Part shown: positions 8,313 through 16,388 of the stretch, piece by piece
How positions within the stretch are numbered: position 1 is the stretch's first letter
Layout of the letters: every line of letters begins with the position of its first letter
Virus record (IMG/VR): IMGVR_UViG_3300042361_000244
Coordinates: 1-32,295 of that record
DNA: 32,295 bases
Source of the DNA: a virus
Direction: 5' to 3' (one strand)
Made by a program: the position numbers and the translations under genes
Notes under the pieces: model-generated
The model's database searches: none
What the model was told of the DNA's origin: nothing
What the model saw: only the letters and a program-made list of their open reading frames with translations

Positions 8313-9979
8313 TACATTATATAGATTGGTAAAGGTACTTGTTGTAAAGCATCACGAGTAAACTGAGCCTCTAGTTGTTTTCTTTCTAGTTGGCCTTTAC
8401 GTGATGTTTCATTCAACATTTCCTTTAATTCATTAATAAGGTTTTCTTTTTCTGTTCTAGCATCTGTTATTAACTCAGATCCCTGAAGTGGTCCTACACC
8501 CTGTATGTTAAGATTAGCAAATTGAATACGAATATGTGCTTCAATTTCTCTAGCTAATGCTAATGTATATTTAAATATCCATGTTCTACCAACAGTATTA
8601 ATTCTAGAATACATTGGGTTTCTAAAAGGAGTATTCATTACGTCAGTAACAATATTATTTCTAGTATCAGTTACTGGGTTGAATTTTTCACTTATTTTAA
8701 CATATTCCAAAAATAGAGGTTTATCCATTGTTGGGATAGGAAATATTTTTAGTTTATTATTTACTAAATTAAATGAATACGCTGCTTTTCTAATTTGATC
8801 ATTAAATTCAATTGCCTGCATTCTCTGAACGTCAAAGTTAATAGGCATTAATAAGAAGTTAATACCAGGAGAAAACTGACCAAATCCAAATGATTCAAGT
8901 AATGATTGTATACCAGTACCAGTACCAGCATATGGATCAAAATAACGAACAATAGCTGGTGGTTCTTCATAAAATATTCTTCTAATTTCTATTCTATCAC
9001 CAGGTTCTAATGAAGCCGATTCCGCTGCCCAAACATTTAAATCATAATCTTGTACTCCTACTTTCATAGGTAATGATCCAGTTAGTACATTATAAGTACC
9101 ACCTACACCTGCTTCTGACGCATAGTTTTCTGCTATTGTTGTTGTTAAATTAGCTAAATTATTACTTATTAACTTATTATTTAATGCAGATTCATTACTA
9201 TCTTGAACATAAACTGTTGGAATACTTCCTGTACCAAATACAGGAGACCCACCAGCAATCTGAGGTGACGTTACAAATGTATAAACATAACTACCAGTAG
9301 TAGTAATAACATATGGATTTTCTGTTGTACCAGATCCAGATGTTGCTCCTCCTGTTTTATTGAATTGGTTGTAAACGTATACGCTTAAGTCTAATGTTAC
9401 GTTAAGAACCTTATCTACGTACTCTGTAGCAAAAGTCATTGCTTTAATTTGTTTTTCATCTAAAGCAATAAAATCTGAACGAGATGCTGATATAGCATAT
9501 ATCTCACCATCTACTATAGATTGTGAGTATGCTGGGCTAAAACCAATATCTTCCCATGTAGCTAATCTAGGTCCTGACCAAGTTACAGGTGAATTTATAT
9601 CAATACTATCAACAAAAGTAATAGCACTGTTGTTAAAAGGTAAAGAATCAGAACCTTCAATATTAATGTAGTTATCTCTAATTTTATATTGGTACACTAA
9701 GTTACCATATGTAGTAACGGCTTCTTCAAAAGCAGCATATACTGTTAAATCGCTAATATTAAGTTGAGCAGGGCTAGCTACATATTGACCAGTAGCAACA
9801 TTATATAAAGGACCAGATACACCCAAACGCTGTGCTATAAATTTAGCTGCGCTTTTAGCATCTCTGATAAATTCAGGGTCATTAGTATAGTATTCGAAAG
9901 GAGTATTACCTTTTACGGGGCTTAGGTATGTAGTATCACCAAAGTATACATCGTAAAGGTCTTTTAAATTTATAGCCAT
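8312..9979 (-). CDS. 13: Neck protein, T4 gp13-like, enlarged (555 aa)
   Basis: The C-terminal part gives the family away. RTWIFKYTLALAREIEAHIR, a short linker with GPLQGSELITDAR, then EKENLINELKEML matches the end of T4 gp13 (WVKDYATALAKELNGQI ... [21 protein letters not shown]). Near residue 80, LTVYAAFEEAVTTYGNLVYQ fits the gp13 N-terminal helix. T4 gp13 has about 309 residues, so roughly 240 residues are inserted, mostly between about 100 and 380. The insert contains Gly/Thr/Ser-rich stretches that look like an extra surface domain. A TAATG overlap couples it to gp14. An AATATTTA box lies 24 bases before the ATG. Confidence 0.82.
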   Translation of the reverse strand: MAINLKDLYDVYFGDTTYLSPVKGNTPFEYYTNDPEFIRDAKSAAKFIAQRLGVSGPLYNVATGQYVASPAQLNISDLTVYAAFEEAVTTYGNLVYQYKIRDNYINIEGSDSLPFNNSAITFVDSIDINSPVTWSGPRLATWEDIGFSPAYSQSIVDGEIYAISASRSDFIALDEKQIKAMTFATEYVDKVLNVTLDLSVYVYNQFNKTGGATSGSGTTENPYVITTTGSYVYTFVTSPQIAGGSPVFGTGSIPTVYVQDSNESALNNKLISNNLANLTTTIAENYASEAGVGGTYNVLTGSLPMKVGVQDYDLNVWAAESASLEPGDRIEIRRIFYEEPPAIVRYFDPYAGTGTGIQSLLESFGFGQFSPGINFLLMPINFDVQRMQAIEFNDQIRKAAYSFNLVNNKLKIFPIPTMDKPLFLEYVKISEKFNPVTDTRNNIVTDVMNTPFRNPMYSRINTVGRTWIFKYTLALAREIEAHIRIQFANLNIQGVGPLQGSELITDARTEKENLINELKEMLNETSRKGQLERKQLEAQFTRDALQQVPLPIYIM

Positions 9980-10003
9980 TATTTAAGTAGTATTTAACAC
10001 GTA

Positions 10004-10011
10004 TAAATATT
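10004..10011 (-). promoter_or_regulatory. Candidate promoter box AATATTTA before gp13
   Basis: On the minus strand TTTAATATTTATACG lies 24 bases upstream of the gp13-like ATG, within the 40-base gap after the PhoH-like gene. The same extended sequence, TTTAATA(TA)TTTATACG with a two-base difference, precedes the gene that starts at 27660. Confidence 0.35.
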
Positions 10012-10019
10012 AAATAACT

Positions 10020-10688
10020 TTATTTTCCATACTCGTATTCCAATATTTTACCGACTAGATCGGATCTATGGTTTTCTTTCAGTTTAATCCACTTGATTTC
10101 TTCTATCTTTTTGGATAATTCGATAACGTAAGTTAAGCCGTTTATTTCACCCGTATTTGACTTGATATCGGTCTGTTCGTTGTCACCGTTAACTACTATT
10201 TTACCTGTTTTACCTAAACGGGTTAATATAGCTAACATTTCACCTTTAGTAAGGTTTTGTGCTTCCTCTACAATCAATATATCGTCAATAGTTTTACCAC
10301 GAATGAATTGAACTGGTAGTGCTTTTATTTTATTGTCTATTACAAGTTTTTCTACTTCTTTTTTATCTGAACAGCATTTGCTTAGGTTCTCAATAAAGGC
10401 TTCCATGTATGGATCAAATTTACCATTTATATCCCCAGGTAAGAAACCTAAACTTTTACCTACTTCTACAGCAGCTCGTGTATTATATATACACTCTATC
10501 TGTTTCTTTTTTAAAAAATCTAATGAAGCTTGGGCGCATACTAGTGATTTACCACAACCTGCTCTTCCTGTTATAACAACGATTTGATTTTCTATTATTA
10601 ATCGTTTTGCTTCTTTTTGTTCTTCGTTTAACGTAACAGCATTGATTGATTTAATTTCGCTTTTGCGTTCGCGATTTGGTTCCTTCAT
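10020..10688 (-). CDS. phoH: PhoH-like P-loop ATPase (222 aa)
   Basis: This is a PhoH-family ATPase. Walker A is GRAGCGKS (residues 41-48). The PhoH signature RAAVEVGKSLGFLPGDINGK follows at about 71-90. Walker B is ILIVEEAQN (137-145), and the later GDNEQTD and ENHRSD segments match helicase-like motifs of the family. PhoH proteins are common in phages and bacteria; their role is uncertain (RNA-related ATPase or helicase activity has been proposed). I chose the ATG at 10688 over the GTG at 10694. The gene stands alone between the capsid terminator and gp13, with a TATATTTA box 21 bases upstream, so it may start its own transcript. Confidence 0.9.
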   Translation of the reverse strand: MKEPNRERKSEIKSINAVTLNEEQKEAKRLIIENQIVVITGRAGCGKSLVCAQASLDFLKKKQIECIYNTRAAVEVGKSLGFLPGDINGKFDPYMEAFIENLSKCCSDKKEVEKLVIDNKIKALPVQFIRGKTIDDILIVEEAQNLTKGEMLAILTRLGKTGKIVVNGDNEQTDIKSNTGEINGLTYVIELSKKIEEIKWIKLKENHRSDLVGKILEYEYGK

Positions 10689-10709
10689 AAACACTTATTT
10701 GGTTACATA

Positions 10710-10717
10710 TAAATATA
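10710..10717 (-). promoter_or_regulatory. Candidate promoter box TATATTTA before phoH
   Basis: TTTTTTGTATATTTATATG on the minus strand runs straight from the T-tract of the capsid-gene terminator into this box, 21 bases before the phoH ATG. A terminator followed at once by a promoter-like box suggests a new transcription unit. Confidence 0.4.
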
Positions 10718-10718
10718 C

Positions 10719-10749
10719 AAAAAAGAGACCCGAGCTAAGCTCAGGTCTC
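10719..10749 (-). terminator. Rho-independent terminator after the major capsid gene
   Basis: On the minus strand GAGACCTGAG, a 5-base loop CTTAG, and CTCGGGTCTC form a 10-bp stem with one mismatch, followed by six T. A smaller hairpin (TAGCC/GGCTA, 10756-10771) lies between it and the capsid stop codon. Confidence 0.88.
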
Positions 10750-10788
10750 AATTTATAGCCTTACGGGGCTAAATATGGTTCATCTATA

Positions 10789-12393
10789 TTAGATAGTATT
10801 TAAACCAGCAATATATACTTTACCATAGTAGTCAGGACGGATCATCTTCTTAGCGTAACGAGTCATTAAACCTTTTCTTGGAGTGAAGGTATTAGGATCG
10901 TAAAGAAGTGGAGTCATGATTAATGGAACATATGGAGCAAATACGGCACCACACTCTAAGAATTGAGCACCTTTGTAACCCATTAAGATTACGTTCTCAG
11001 TCATGTAAGGGTTTTTGTAAACCTTGTAACGACTATTTAAAGAACCAACCTTTTGGATACCGAAGTTGAATTCAGATTTTTCACCATCACCATCAGAAGC
11101 AAATCCAGGGATTGATTCTAAGATAGTAGCTACAGAAGGAGAAGTTACTAAGAAATTAGCACCACCTCTTAAAGTTAACTGATGAATTGTGTTTGATACT
11201 TTTTGTAATTTAGTACCTAAAGTTTGGAACCAACCACCTTGAGTGTTAAGGAAACCTAAATCTGCAGTAGTAACACCTGAAGCACCTACAGCTTGGTTGT
11301 TAATTGCTGACCAATATTCAGTTGTATAAGCGTTTTGGATTAACATATCTAAGATCTCTAAATCAATCTCCATAGAGATGTATTGAGATAAGATACCAGT
11401 TAATTCAGCTTCAGCATCAACACTATGGTAAGCGTTAAGATCCTGAGCGAATTCTGGAGTCCATTGTGCTTTTAACTTACGAGTCTTAGCAACGATAGCT
11501 TCAGATTTTAACTGTACGTTAATTTCTGGGATAGCGATTGTAGTTGAACTTTGTGCGTTTGGATAACCAGCACCTGATGCATCTTCGAAATCACCACGAG
11601 CAGCTGGAGTAGGTTGGATGTCATAGTACAATTGTACTGTTTGAGCACCACCAGTTGTAGCAGCAACTAAAGAACCAGTTACAACGAAAGAAGCTGTGTT
11701 GTTAGATACAGTTGTAAATTGTTGTAAAATGTTTGCAACAGTGATAGAACCTGAAGTAAATACGAATGAACGAACAGCGTTCAAATCAGCAGTTGCAGGT
11801 AATGGAACTAAGACAGTCTTATATTGATCAAAAGAAGCACTATAGTTACTATCTAAGTTAAATGTAGCCCAACTAGTAGAACCAGTTAGAGAAGCAATTG
11901 AAGATGAGAATTGGTTGATTGAGTAACCAAATTTACCAGCACCGTAAAGTGATTGAGAGGTAATGTCAGTTACGTTTGTAGTTGCATTAGCACCATATAA
12001 AGATCCACCTGCAGTAAATGGTTTAACACCAGTACCGTATTTGAAATCAAGATAGAATACAAGACCTGAAGGTAAGTTCATTGGTTGTACACTAACGAAT
12101 TCTTTAGCAGCGATTTCACCGAATACACGACGAACTAATGGTAAAGCTACACCAGCCCAGTTTTCACTGTTGTATCCACCACCAGTCATGCTGTTGGTTC
12201 CACCAGTTACACTAGATTCAGTCATTAATTGTTTTGCTTGGTTTTCCAATAGCATAGCCATTGTGTTTTTGTCTGTAGTAGATTTGATACCTTCTAAAAG
12301 GCCAGATTTTGCCCACTTTCCAGACAATCTTTTAGCATCTTCCATTACTACTTTGTATTGGTTAGAGCTTTCTAATAATTGTTGTACGTTCAT
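10789..12393 (-). CDS. 23: Major capsid protein, T4 gp23-like (534 aa)
   Basis: This is the main head shell subunit. The N-terminal delta domain has LLENQAKQLMTE (48-59), then a Gly/Ser/Thr-rich stretch and ALPLVRRVFGEIAAKEFVSV followed by QPMNLPSGLVFYLDFKYGTG (about 83-122), the conserved gp23 core. The length is close to T4's 521. T4 gp23 is matured by gp21 cleavage after residue 65; the equivalent site here is probably LMTE after residue 59, by inference. A strong terminator follows the gene. The leader is A/T-rich without a Shine-Dalgarno sequence, which is notable for what should be the most abundant virion protein. The gene is 35 bases downstream of the scaffold gene and probably on the same transcript. 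Confidence 0.95.
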   Translation of the reverse strand: MNVQQLLESSNQYKVVMEDAKRLSGKWAKSGLLEGIKSTTDKNTMAMLLENQAKQLMTESSVTGGTNSMTGGGYNSENWAGVALPLVRRVFGEIAAKEFVSVQPMNLPSGLVFYLDFKYGTGVKPFTAGGSLYGANATTNVTDITSQSLYGAGKFGYSINQFSSSIASLTGSTSWATFNLDSNYSASFDQYKTVLVPLPATADLNAVRSFVFTSGSITVANILQQFTTVSNNTASFVVTGSLVAATTGGAQTVQLYYDIQPTPAARGDFEDASGAGYPNAQSSTTIAIPEINVQLKSEAIVAKTRKLKAQWTPEFAQDLNAYHSVDAEAELTGILSQYISMEIDLEILDMLIQNAYTTEYWSAINNQAVGASGVTTADLGFLNTQGGWFQTLGTKLQKVSNTIHQLTLRGGANFLVTSPSVATILESIPGFASDGDGEKSEFNFGIQKVGSLNSRYKVYKNPYMTENVILMGYKGAQFLECGAVFAPYVPLIMTPLLYDPNTFTPRKGLMTRYAKKMIRPDYYGKVYIAGLNTI

Positions 12394-12428
12394 TTTAAAC
12401 GAATTTTTAGTTTTGGGTTATTGTTTAA

Positions 12429-13778
12429 TTAAAATTTTGTTATACCAGCTAACATCTTCCATCTAGCAACAGTATCGTCAACTTGTACGATTTGTTTTTG
12501 TGGAGCTACACCAGCTGCTTTTGAAGCAAATCCTAATGATTCTTTGATTGTAGTTTTCTTAGCTACTGCTAATGCACTATTCATTGATTCGTAAAGATTT
12601 TTAGCTTCTTTTGTAGTAGTTGCTTTATCAAATTGAGCAATTACTCTTAGTTTTTGTGATTCAGTTAAGTTTTTATCTTTGAAGATTCTGTTAACGTAAA
12701 GCAACTTAGCATTTAGTAAGTTAGTTTCGTTTAATTCATTACGAAGAGCTTTAATTGTTTTAATAGCTTCGTACATTTCATTATCGTCTTCTTCAGAGAT
12801 ATTAGATGATAATTTAGAATATCCTTTACCAGCAGCTACTGCTTTTTTCATTGCAGCTGGAGAGTATTCGTCTTGGTATGCTTTCTTAACGTTTCCTATA
12901 CCTTTTTTAACGGCGGTGCCTATTTTCTTAACAGTATCACCTATTCCTTCTTCCATATCTTCTTCTTCTTCAAGATTAGACGGTAATTTGGAATATCCTT
13001 TACCAGCAGCTACTGCTTTTTTCATTGCTTCTGGCGAAATTTCATCGTTGTAAAATTTCTTTAATTTAGCTAATTTCTCAGCGCTAAGTGAACCGATTTT
13101 CTTAACGAAATCAGATACACCTTCTTTCATGTCATCAGCATCGTTGTCTTCATTTTCATTTAATGAATCTAATTCAGCTAATAACTCATCTAAATTGAAT
13201 TCTTCATCTTCAGCTCCGATTTCTTCTTCACCACCCATACCGTCTACGTCTAATGACATATCATCTCCACCCATTTCAGCTTCTTCGTCTTCTGAAGTTT
13301 CATACTCTTCAGTTTCTAATTCACTTGAAACGATGTCTTTAATCATGTCTTTTAATTCGTCAACAGTTAAGTCAGTGATTTTTTCATCTTCTTCAGATTC
13401 ATCATCTTTTTTAGATGCTTTTTTGTCATCTTTCTTGTCGTCTTTTTTATCGTCTTTTTTAGCTTCATTCATATCGTCACCGAAATCTAAATCTGCTAAA
13501 ATCTCAGATAAATCAAAATCTTCTTCTAAACCATCATCTTCCATGTCAGAATAAGCCTGTGCTTGTGCGGCGTCATCTGATTCTATATCTTCTAGATCAG
13601 AATAATCGTCGTCATCATCTTCTGGGTCTTCCATTTCTTGAAGTTTTGCTGATAACATAGATTGAAGTTTTGGTGCAAGTGCTTCTTCCAAAGCTACTTT
13701 TGCGTTTGCTAACGCTGCTTCGCGAACTGCTTTGGCGTCGGCGATAGCCTCTTTGAATAAGTCTTTGTTTGTACTCAT
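12429..13778 (-). CDS. 22: Prohead core scaffold protein, T4 gp22-like, acidic (449 aa)
   Basis: This is the internal scaffold around which the prohead assembles, later degraded by the protease. The first part is helical and Ala-rich. A very acidic middle follows, with D/E runs and a KKDD repeat near 105-125. Two copies of a 13-residue motif MKKAVAAGKGYSK lie near 250 and 310, each next to an acidic run and an IG(D/N)-VKK segment. The C-terminal third (LNETNLLNAKLLYVNRIFKD, then LTESQKLRVIAQFDKATTTKEAK) is helical and looks like a conserved scaffold domain. The protein ends VARWKMLAGITKF, a motif shared with other proteins here. It lies between protease and capsid genes as in T4, but is much longer than the 269-residue T4 gp22. 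It has the clearest Shine-Dalgarno in the window. Confidence 0.85.
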   Translation of the reverse strand: MSTNKDLFKEAIADAKAVREAALANAKVALEEALAPKLQSMLSAKLQEMEDPEDDDDDYSDLEDIESDDAAQAQAYSDMEDDGLEEDFDLSEILADLDFGDDMNEAKKDDKKDDKKDDKKASKKDDESEEDEKITDLTVDELKDMIKDIVSSELETEEYETSEDEEAEMGGDDMSLDVDGMGGEEEIGAEDEEFNLDELLAELDSLNENEDNDADDMKEGVSDFVKKIGSLSAEKLAKLKKFYNDEISPEAMKKAVAAGKGYSKLPSNLEEEEDMEEGIGDTVKKIGTAVKKGIGNVKKAYQDEYSPAAMKKAVAAGKGYSKLSSNISEEDDNEMYEAIKTIKALRNELNETNLLNAKLLYVNRIFKDKNLTESQKLRVIAQFDKATTTKEAKNLYESMNSALAVAKKTTIKESLGFASKAAGVAPQKQIVQVDDTVARWKMLAGITKF

Positions 13779-13788
13779 TTTGTTTTTT

Positions 13789-13794
13789 CTCCTT
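13789..13794 (-). promoter_or_regulatory. Strong ribosome binding site of the scaffold gene
   Basis: AAGGAG lies 10 bases before the scaffold ATG. It stands out because most other genes here, including the capsid gene, lack a comparable sequence. Confidence 0.6.
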
Positions 13795-13867
13795 AAATTT
13801 AATTACGGAAATAAGATTATTGAGAATCTTAATAGTGGGGTTTAAAAATTGCCGAGCTACCATGAGG

Positions 13868-13898
13868 ATAAAAATGGGTAGCTATTTAGGCTACCCAT
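13868..13898 (-). terminator. Rho-independent terminator after the prohead protease gene
   Basis: On the minus strand ATGGGTAGC, a 7-base loop, and GCTACCCAT form a perfect 9-bp stem, followed by TTTTATCC. The T-tract is short. The remaining gap to the scaffold ATG (13779-13867) is the scaffold leader. A TATATTTA sequence (13898-13905) abuts the hairpin but is about 120 bases from the scaffold start. Confidence 0.75.
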
Positions 13899-13930
13899 AA
13901 ATATATGTAAATATTAAAAACCGCAATCAT

Positions 13931-14548
13931 TTAACACAATGGACAAACGCCAGTTGCATTACATATAATTTCAGTTATTAAACTATTTATTCTACTATAA
14001 TCCTTAGATGGTTTATATTGTTTACCTTCAGCTAATGACATATACGCCTGTGGTGTACTAGGTACTGATACCAAATCCCAACATAATAATTCAAAATCAT
14101 CTTGTACTTCAACTGTTTCACCTAGTTGTTTAACACTACCCATACCACGTGATGATATACCAAGTGGAATATTAGATAATATTAATGCTTTAGCAATGTT
14201 GCCTGAAGGTGTTGGTAATAACTGTAATTTACCCATTAAATCGTTTCCTTCCCACCATACTTCTGTAATAACGTGAGATGTATTTGATAGGTTAACAACA
14301 GATGCTTCAGGGTGATCTAATTCACCTAGAGCAGTACGTGTTTTTACTGGTCCTTCCATATATTTTTGAACTTCTCTTTCAAGAATTTCACGAGGGTATA
14401 CACGACCATTACCATTCTTTTGTTCAGCTTCTTGTAGTTTACCTACAAGAGTAACAAGAGATTTACCCTCGTTTAACTGTTTGTTTTCAACAATAGTTAA
14501 ATTAGCTAATTGAGGGAGTGTATAATCTATTAATAATGTCTTATTCAT
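13931..14548 (-). CDS. 21: Prohead core protease, T4 gp21-like (205 aa)
   Basis: This serine protease sits in the prohead core and cleaves scaffold, capsid and internal proteins after (I/L)xE-type sites. The herpesvirus-assemblin-like fold is indicated by GELDHP with the catalytic His79, GISSRGMGS with the serine at 132 or 133, and FELLCWDLVSVPSTPQAYM carrying a conserved Asp (158). The length is close to T4 gp21 (212). The C-terminus ends with three cysteines in ten residues (ICNATGVCPLC), which is unusual for a cytoplasmic protease. The stop of the upstream 565-residue gene lies one base before this start region, so the two are probably cotranslated. A terminator follows the gene. Confidence 0.93.
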   Translation of the reverse strand: MNKTLLIDYTLPQLANLTIVENKQLNEGKSLVTLVGKLQEAEQKNGNGRVYPREILEREVQKYMEGPVKTRTALGELDHPEASVVNLSNTSHVITEVWWEGNDLMGKLQLLPTPSGNIAKALILSNIPLGISSRGMGSVKQLGETVEVQDDFELLCWDLVSVPSTPQAYMSLAEGKQYKPSKDYSRINSLITEIICNATGVCPLC

Positions 14549-14549
14549 A

Positions 14550-16247
14550 TTATTTCTTCATTTCACTTAATACTTCGCGTACAAGTGATTCTAATTGTGA
14601 TTTGAATTTATCAAATGAACCACCTAAATCAACGTTAGATCTAAATTTACTTTTTTCACCTAACCCTAATACTTGTTTAACAGCATGTTGAACGGTTTTA
14701 TCATTATATTTTGATGAATATACAGTTGTATATACTTCTTCTTCTTCGTTGTACTCTATTTTAGCATCTGGTATTATTGCTCTTAGTCTATCATCTTCAT
14801 CATTTTTAAAATAACCATAAAAAGTATATTGACCTTCTTTCACACTTATTTTCTTACTTTTTTCACCTGTTGGGTCCATTTTTTTAACACCACGAGATGA
14901 TTTAGCTACTAATGACATTAACTGTACACCAGATACACCTTTATTTGTTTCTTTATGAGCTTTGTTTGCAGACGCTTTTATCTTTTCAACACCCTTAACA
15001 GGTTTCATTTGGTTAGCTTTATCTACAAGCTCAGTTTCGTCTTTTTTCTTAGCAATAGCTTTTTTCTCTTTAGTAGGTAATGCTTTAGTATCTACACCAG
15101 ATAATTTAAGCTGAGTATAGTAGAATGGGTTTTCAGCTAAATGATCCAAAGCAATTTTTTCTGCTTTTTTAGGATCGTCTGTATGTTCCATTTCAACTTG
15201 CATACCCATTCTTAATTCTTGTGGGTGTATTTGGTTTGGATGTAAGCTTTTACCTTTTTTAGATTCATATAACTCTTCATCATGGTATTGTCCTGCTATT
15301 TCTCTAGCAATATCCATATCTACACCTTCATCCCATAATCTATTTACAGCATCTTCAAATGAAGTTGCATTCATTGCTATGTCTTGTGCTGTTTCGTTAT
15401 CAATACCTTCCTCTAATGGATCCCACTGTGATAATATATCTTCCTCCCCTTGCTTTTCAGTATCGTATTTGTTGATAAGATCATCTAATTCATCATCTTC
15501 TAAATCTTGTTTCTTTCTTTTAATAGCCATTGCTCTAGCATCAGCTTCTTTTTCAGGATCACCTGCTATACCATATATATCTGATTCTTTTAACCAATAA
15601 CCTATACCTTTCCAGTTACCAGCATTAAATACATCTTCTTCTTCTTCACCATCATGAATTACTTTTAAGATAATTTTGTTCCATTTGTATTTTCTAATAA
15701 GATCTCCAACTATTTCTAATGTATCGTTGTAATCAAAATTTGATTTTATAGTATCTATTTCATAATCTGTAGATCCATCAGGGCCCCAATGATAATGTTT
15801 ATCTTCAATTTTGGTAATTTCATTATCATAGTCAAGGGTAATAATCATATCTGATTTTCCCGTATATGCTCCTTCAGTCATTCCCATAAATGGAATTTCT
15901 GGGTCATTTGGTAAAGTATTAAAAGGTGTTACACGAACTGGTTGTAAAAATTTATTAGCTGCTTGTTCTGGTGTCATTCCCTCATACTCACCTAAATCAA
16001 TATTATCAGGGATAATAGATTCAGCTCCTCTATCTTTTAAAATATTAATGAATCTTTCAATCCACATAGTGTTAGCTTCATGAGATTCAGCTAATATACC
16101 CTTATTTTTAAGGATTCTAACTGAATCATTGAATGATGTTACATTTGTAACGTATTGAGGCATAGTCATGCGTAAATTTCTCATGAAATTTGCTTGTGAC
16201 ATTCTACCTTCTTTTAAATCACGATATTGATTTTGTATACTTTTCAT
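14550..16247 (-). CDS. Large head-module protein with a DUF5661-like segment (565 aa)
   Basis: The function is unknown. The segment HPNQIHPQELRMGMQVEMEH followed by DDPKKAEKIALDHL (about residues 335-375) matches my memory of the DUF5661 pattern common in phage proteins. The N-terminal part has a short repeat-like idea, (S/T)SF(N/E)D(S/A)V-x-x-L, near residue 38 and again near 292. Lys-rich and acidic linkers separate the blocks. The C-terminus ends LESLVREVLSEMKK, an amphipathic helix with an LSE site like the terminal tags of other proteins here. It directly precedes the protease gene and lies within the portal-to-protease interval, where T4 has core proteins gp67 and gp68. A core or packaged protein is plausible but unproven. 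Confidence 0.75.
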   Translation of the reverse strand: MKSIQNQYRDLKEGRMSQANFMRNLRMTMPQYVTNVTSFNDSVRILKNKGILAESHEANTMWIERFINILKDRGAESIIPDNIDLGEYEGMTPEQAANKFLQPVRVTPFNTLPNDPEIPFMGMTEGAYTGKSDMIITLDYDNEITKIEDKHYHWGPDGSTDYEIDTIKSNFDYNDTLEIVGDLIRKYKWNKIILKVIHDGEEEEDVFNAGNWKGIGYWLKESDIYGIAGDPEKEADARAMAIKRKKQDLEDDELDDLINKYDTEKQGEEDILSQWDPLEEGIDNETAQDIAMNATSFEDAVNRLWDEGVDMDIAREIAGQYHDEELYESKKGKSLHPNQIHPQELRMGMQVEMEHTDDPKKAEKIALDHLAENPFYYTQLKLSGVDTKALPTKEKKAIAKKKDETELVDKANQMKPVKGVEKIKASANKAHKETNKGVSGVQLMSLVAKSSRGVKKMDPTGEKSKKISVKEGQYTFYGYFKNDEDDRLRAIIPDAKIEYNEEEEVYTTVYSSKYNDKTVQHAVKQVLGLGEKSKFRSNVDLGGSFDKFKSQLESLVREVLSEMKK

Positions 16248-16259
16248 TATTGTATTTAT

Positions 16260-16388
16260 TTATCTACCTTGTCCTCTATAAGCCTTTGGACGTGGATTGT
16301 GTTTATTATATGATTTCTTAGCTGCGCCTTGTTTACGTTTACCAAAGTTAACCTTATTATTGGAAGCGGATGATTTTGCTTTTGCCAT
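16260..16388 (-). CDS. Small basic protein in the head module (42 aa)
   Basis: A short frame encodes MAKAKSSASNNKVNFGKRKQ, then a tail rich in Lys, Arg, Gly, Asn and Tyr ending RPKAYRGQGR. Its ATG overlaps the stop of the 481-residue gene by one base (TAATG), as at several gene borders here, and it fills the gap before the 565-residue gene with only 12 bases spare. The strongly positive, disordered composition would suit nucleic-acid or acidic-scaffold contact. No family is recognised. Confidence 0.7.
   Translation of the reverse strand: MAKAKSSASNNKVNFGKRKQGAAKKSYNKHNPRPKAYRGQGR

Noticed and set aside
12805-13040. Duplicated segment in the scaffold gene as a mobile element trace
   Set aside because: The similarity is restricted to a short in-frame motif (MKKAVAAGKGYSK) with diverged flanks, so an internal protein duplication explains it.
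13129-13554. Ser-rich 141-residue open frame on the plus strand
   Set aside because: It is the antisense of the acidic part of the scaffold gene; GA-rich codons read backwards as Ser and Phe. No start signals or family.
13615-13863. 82-residue Arg-rich frame upstream of the scaffold start
   Set aside because: It overlaps the scaffold 5' end in another frame and the terminator leader; the Arg/Ser richness comes from frame-shifted Ala/Glu codons.
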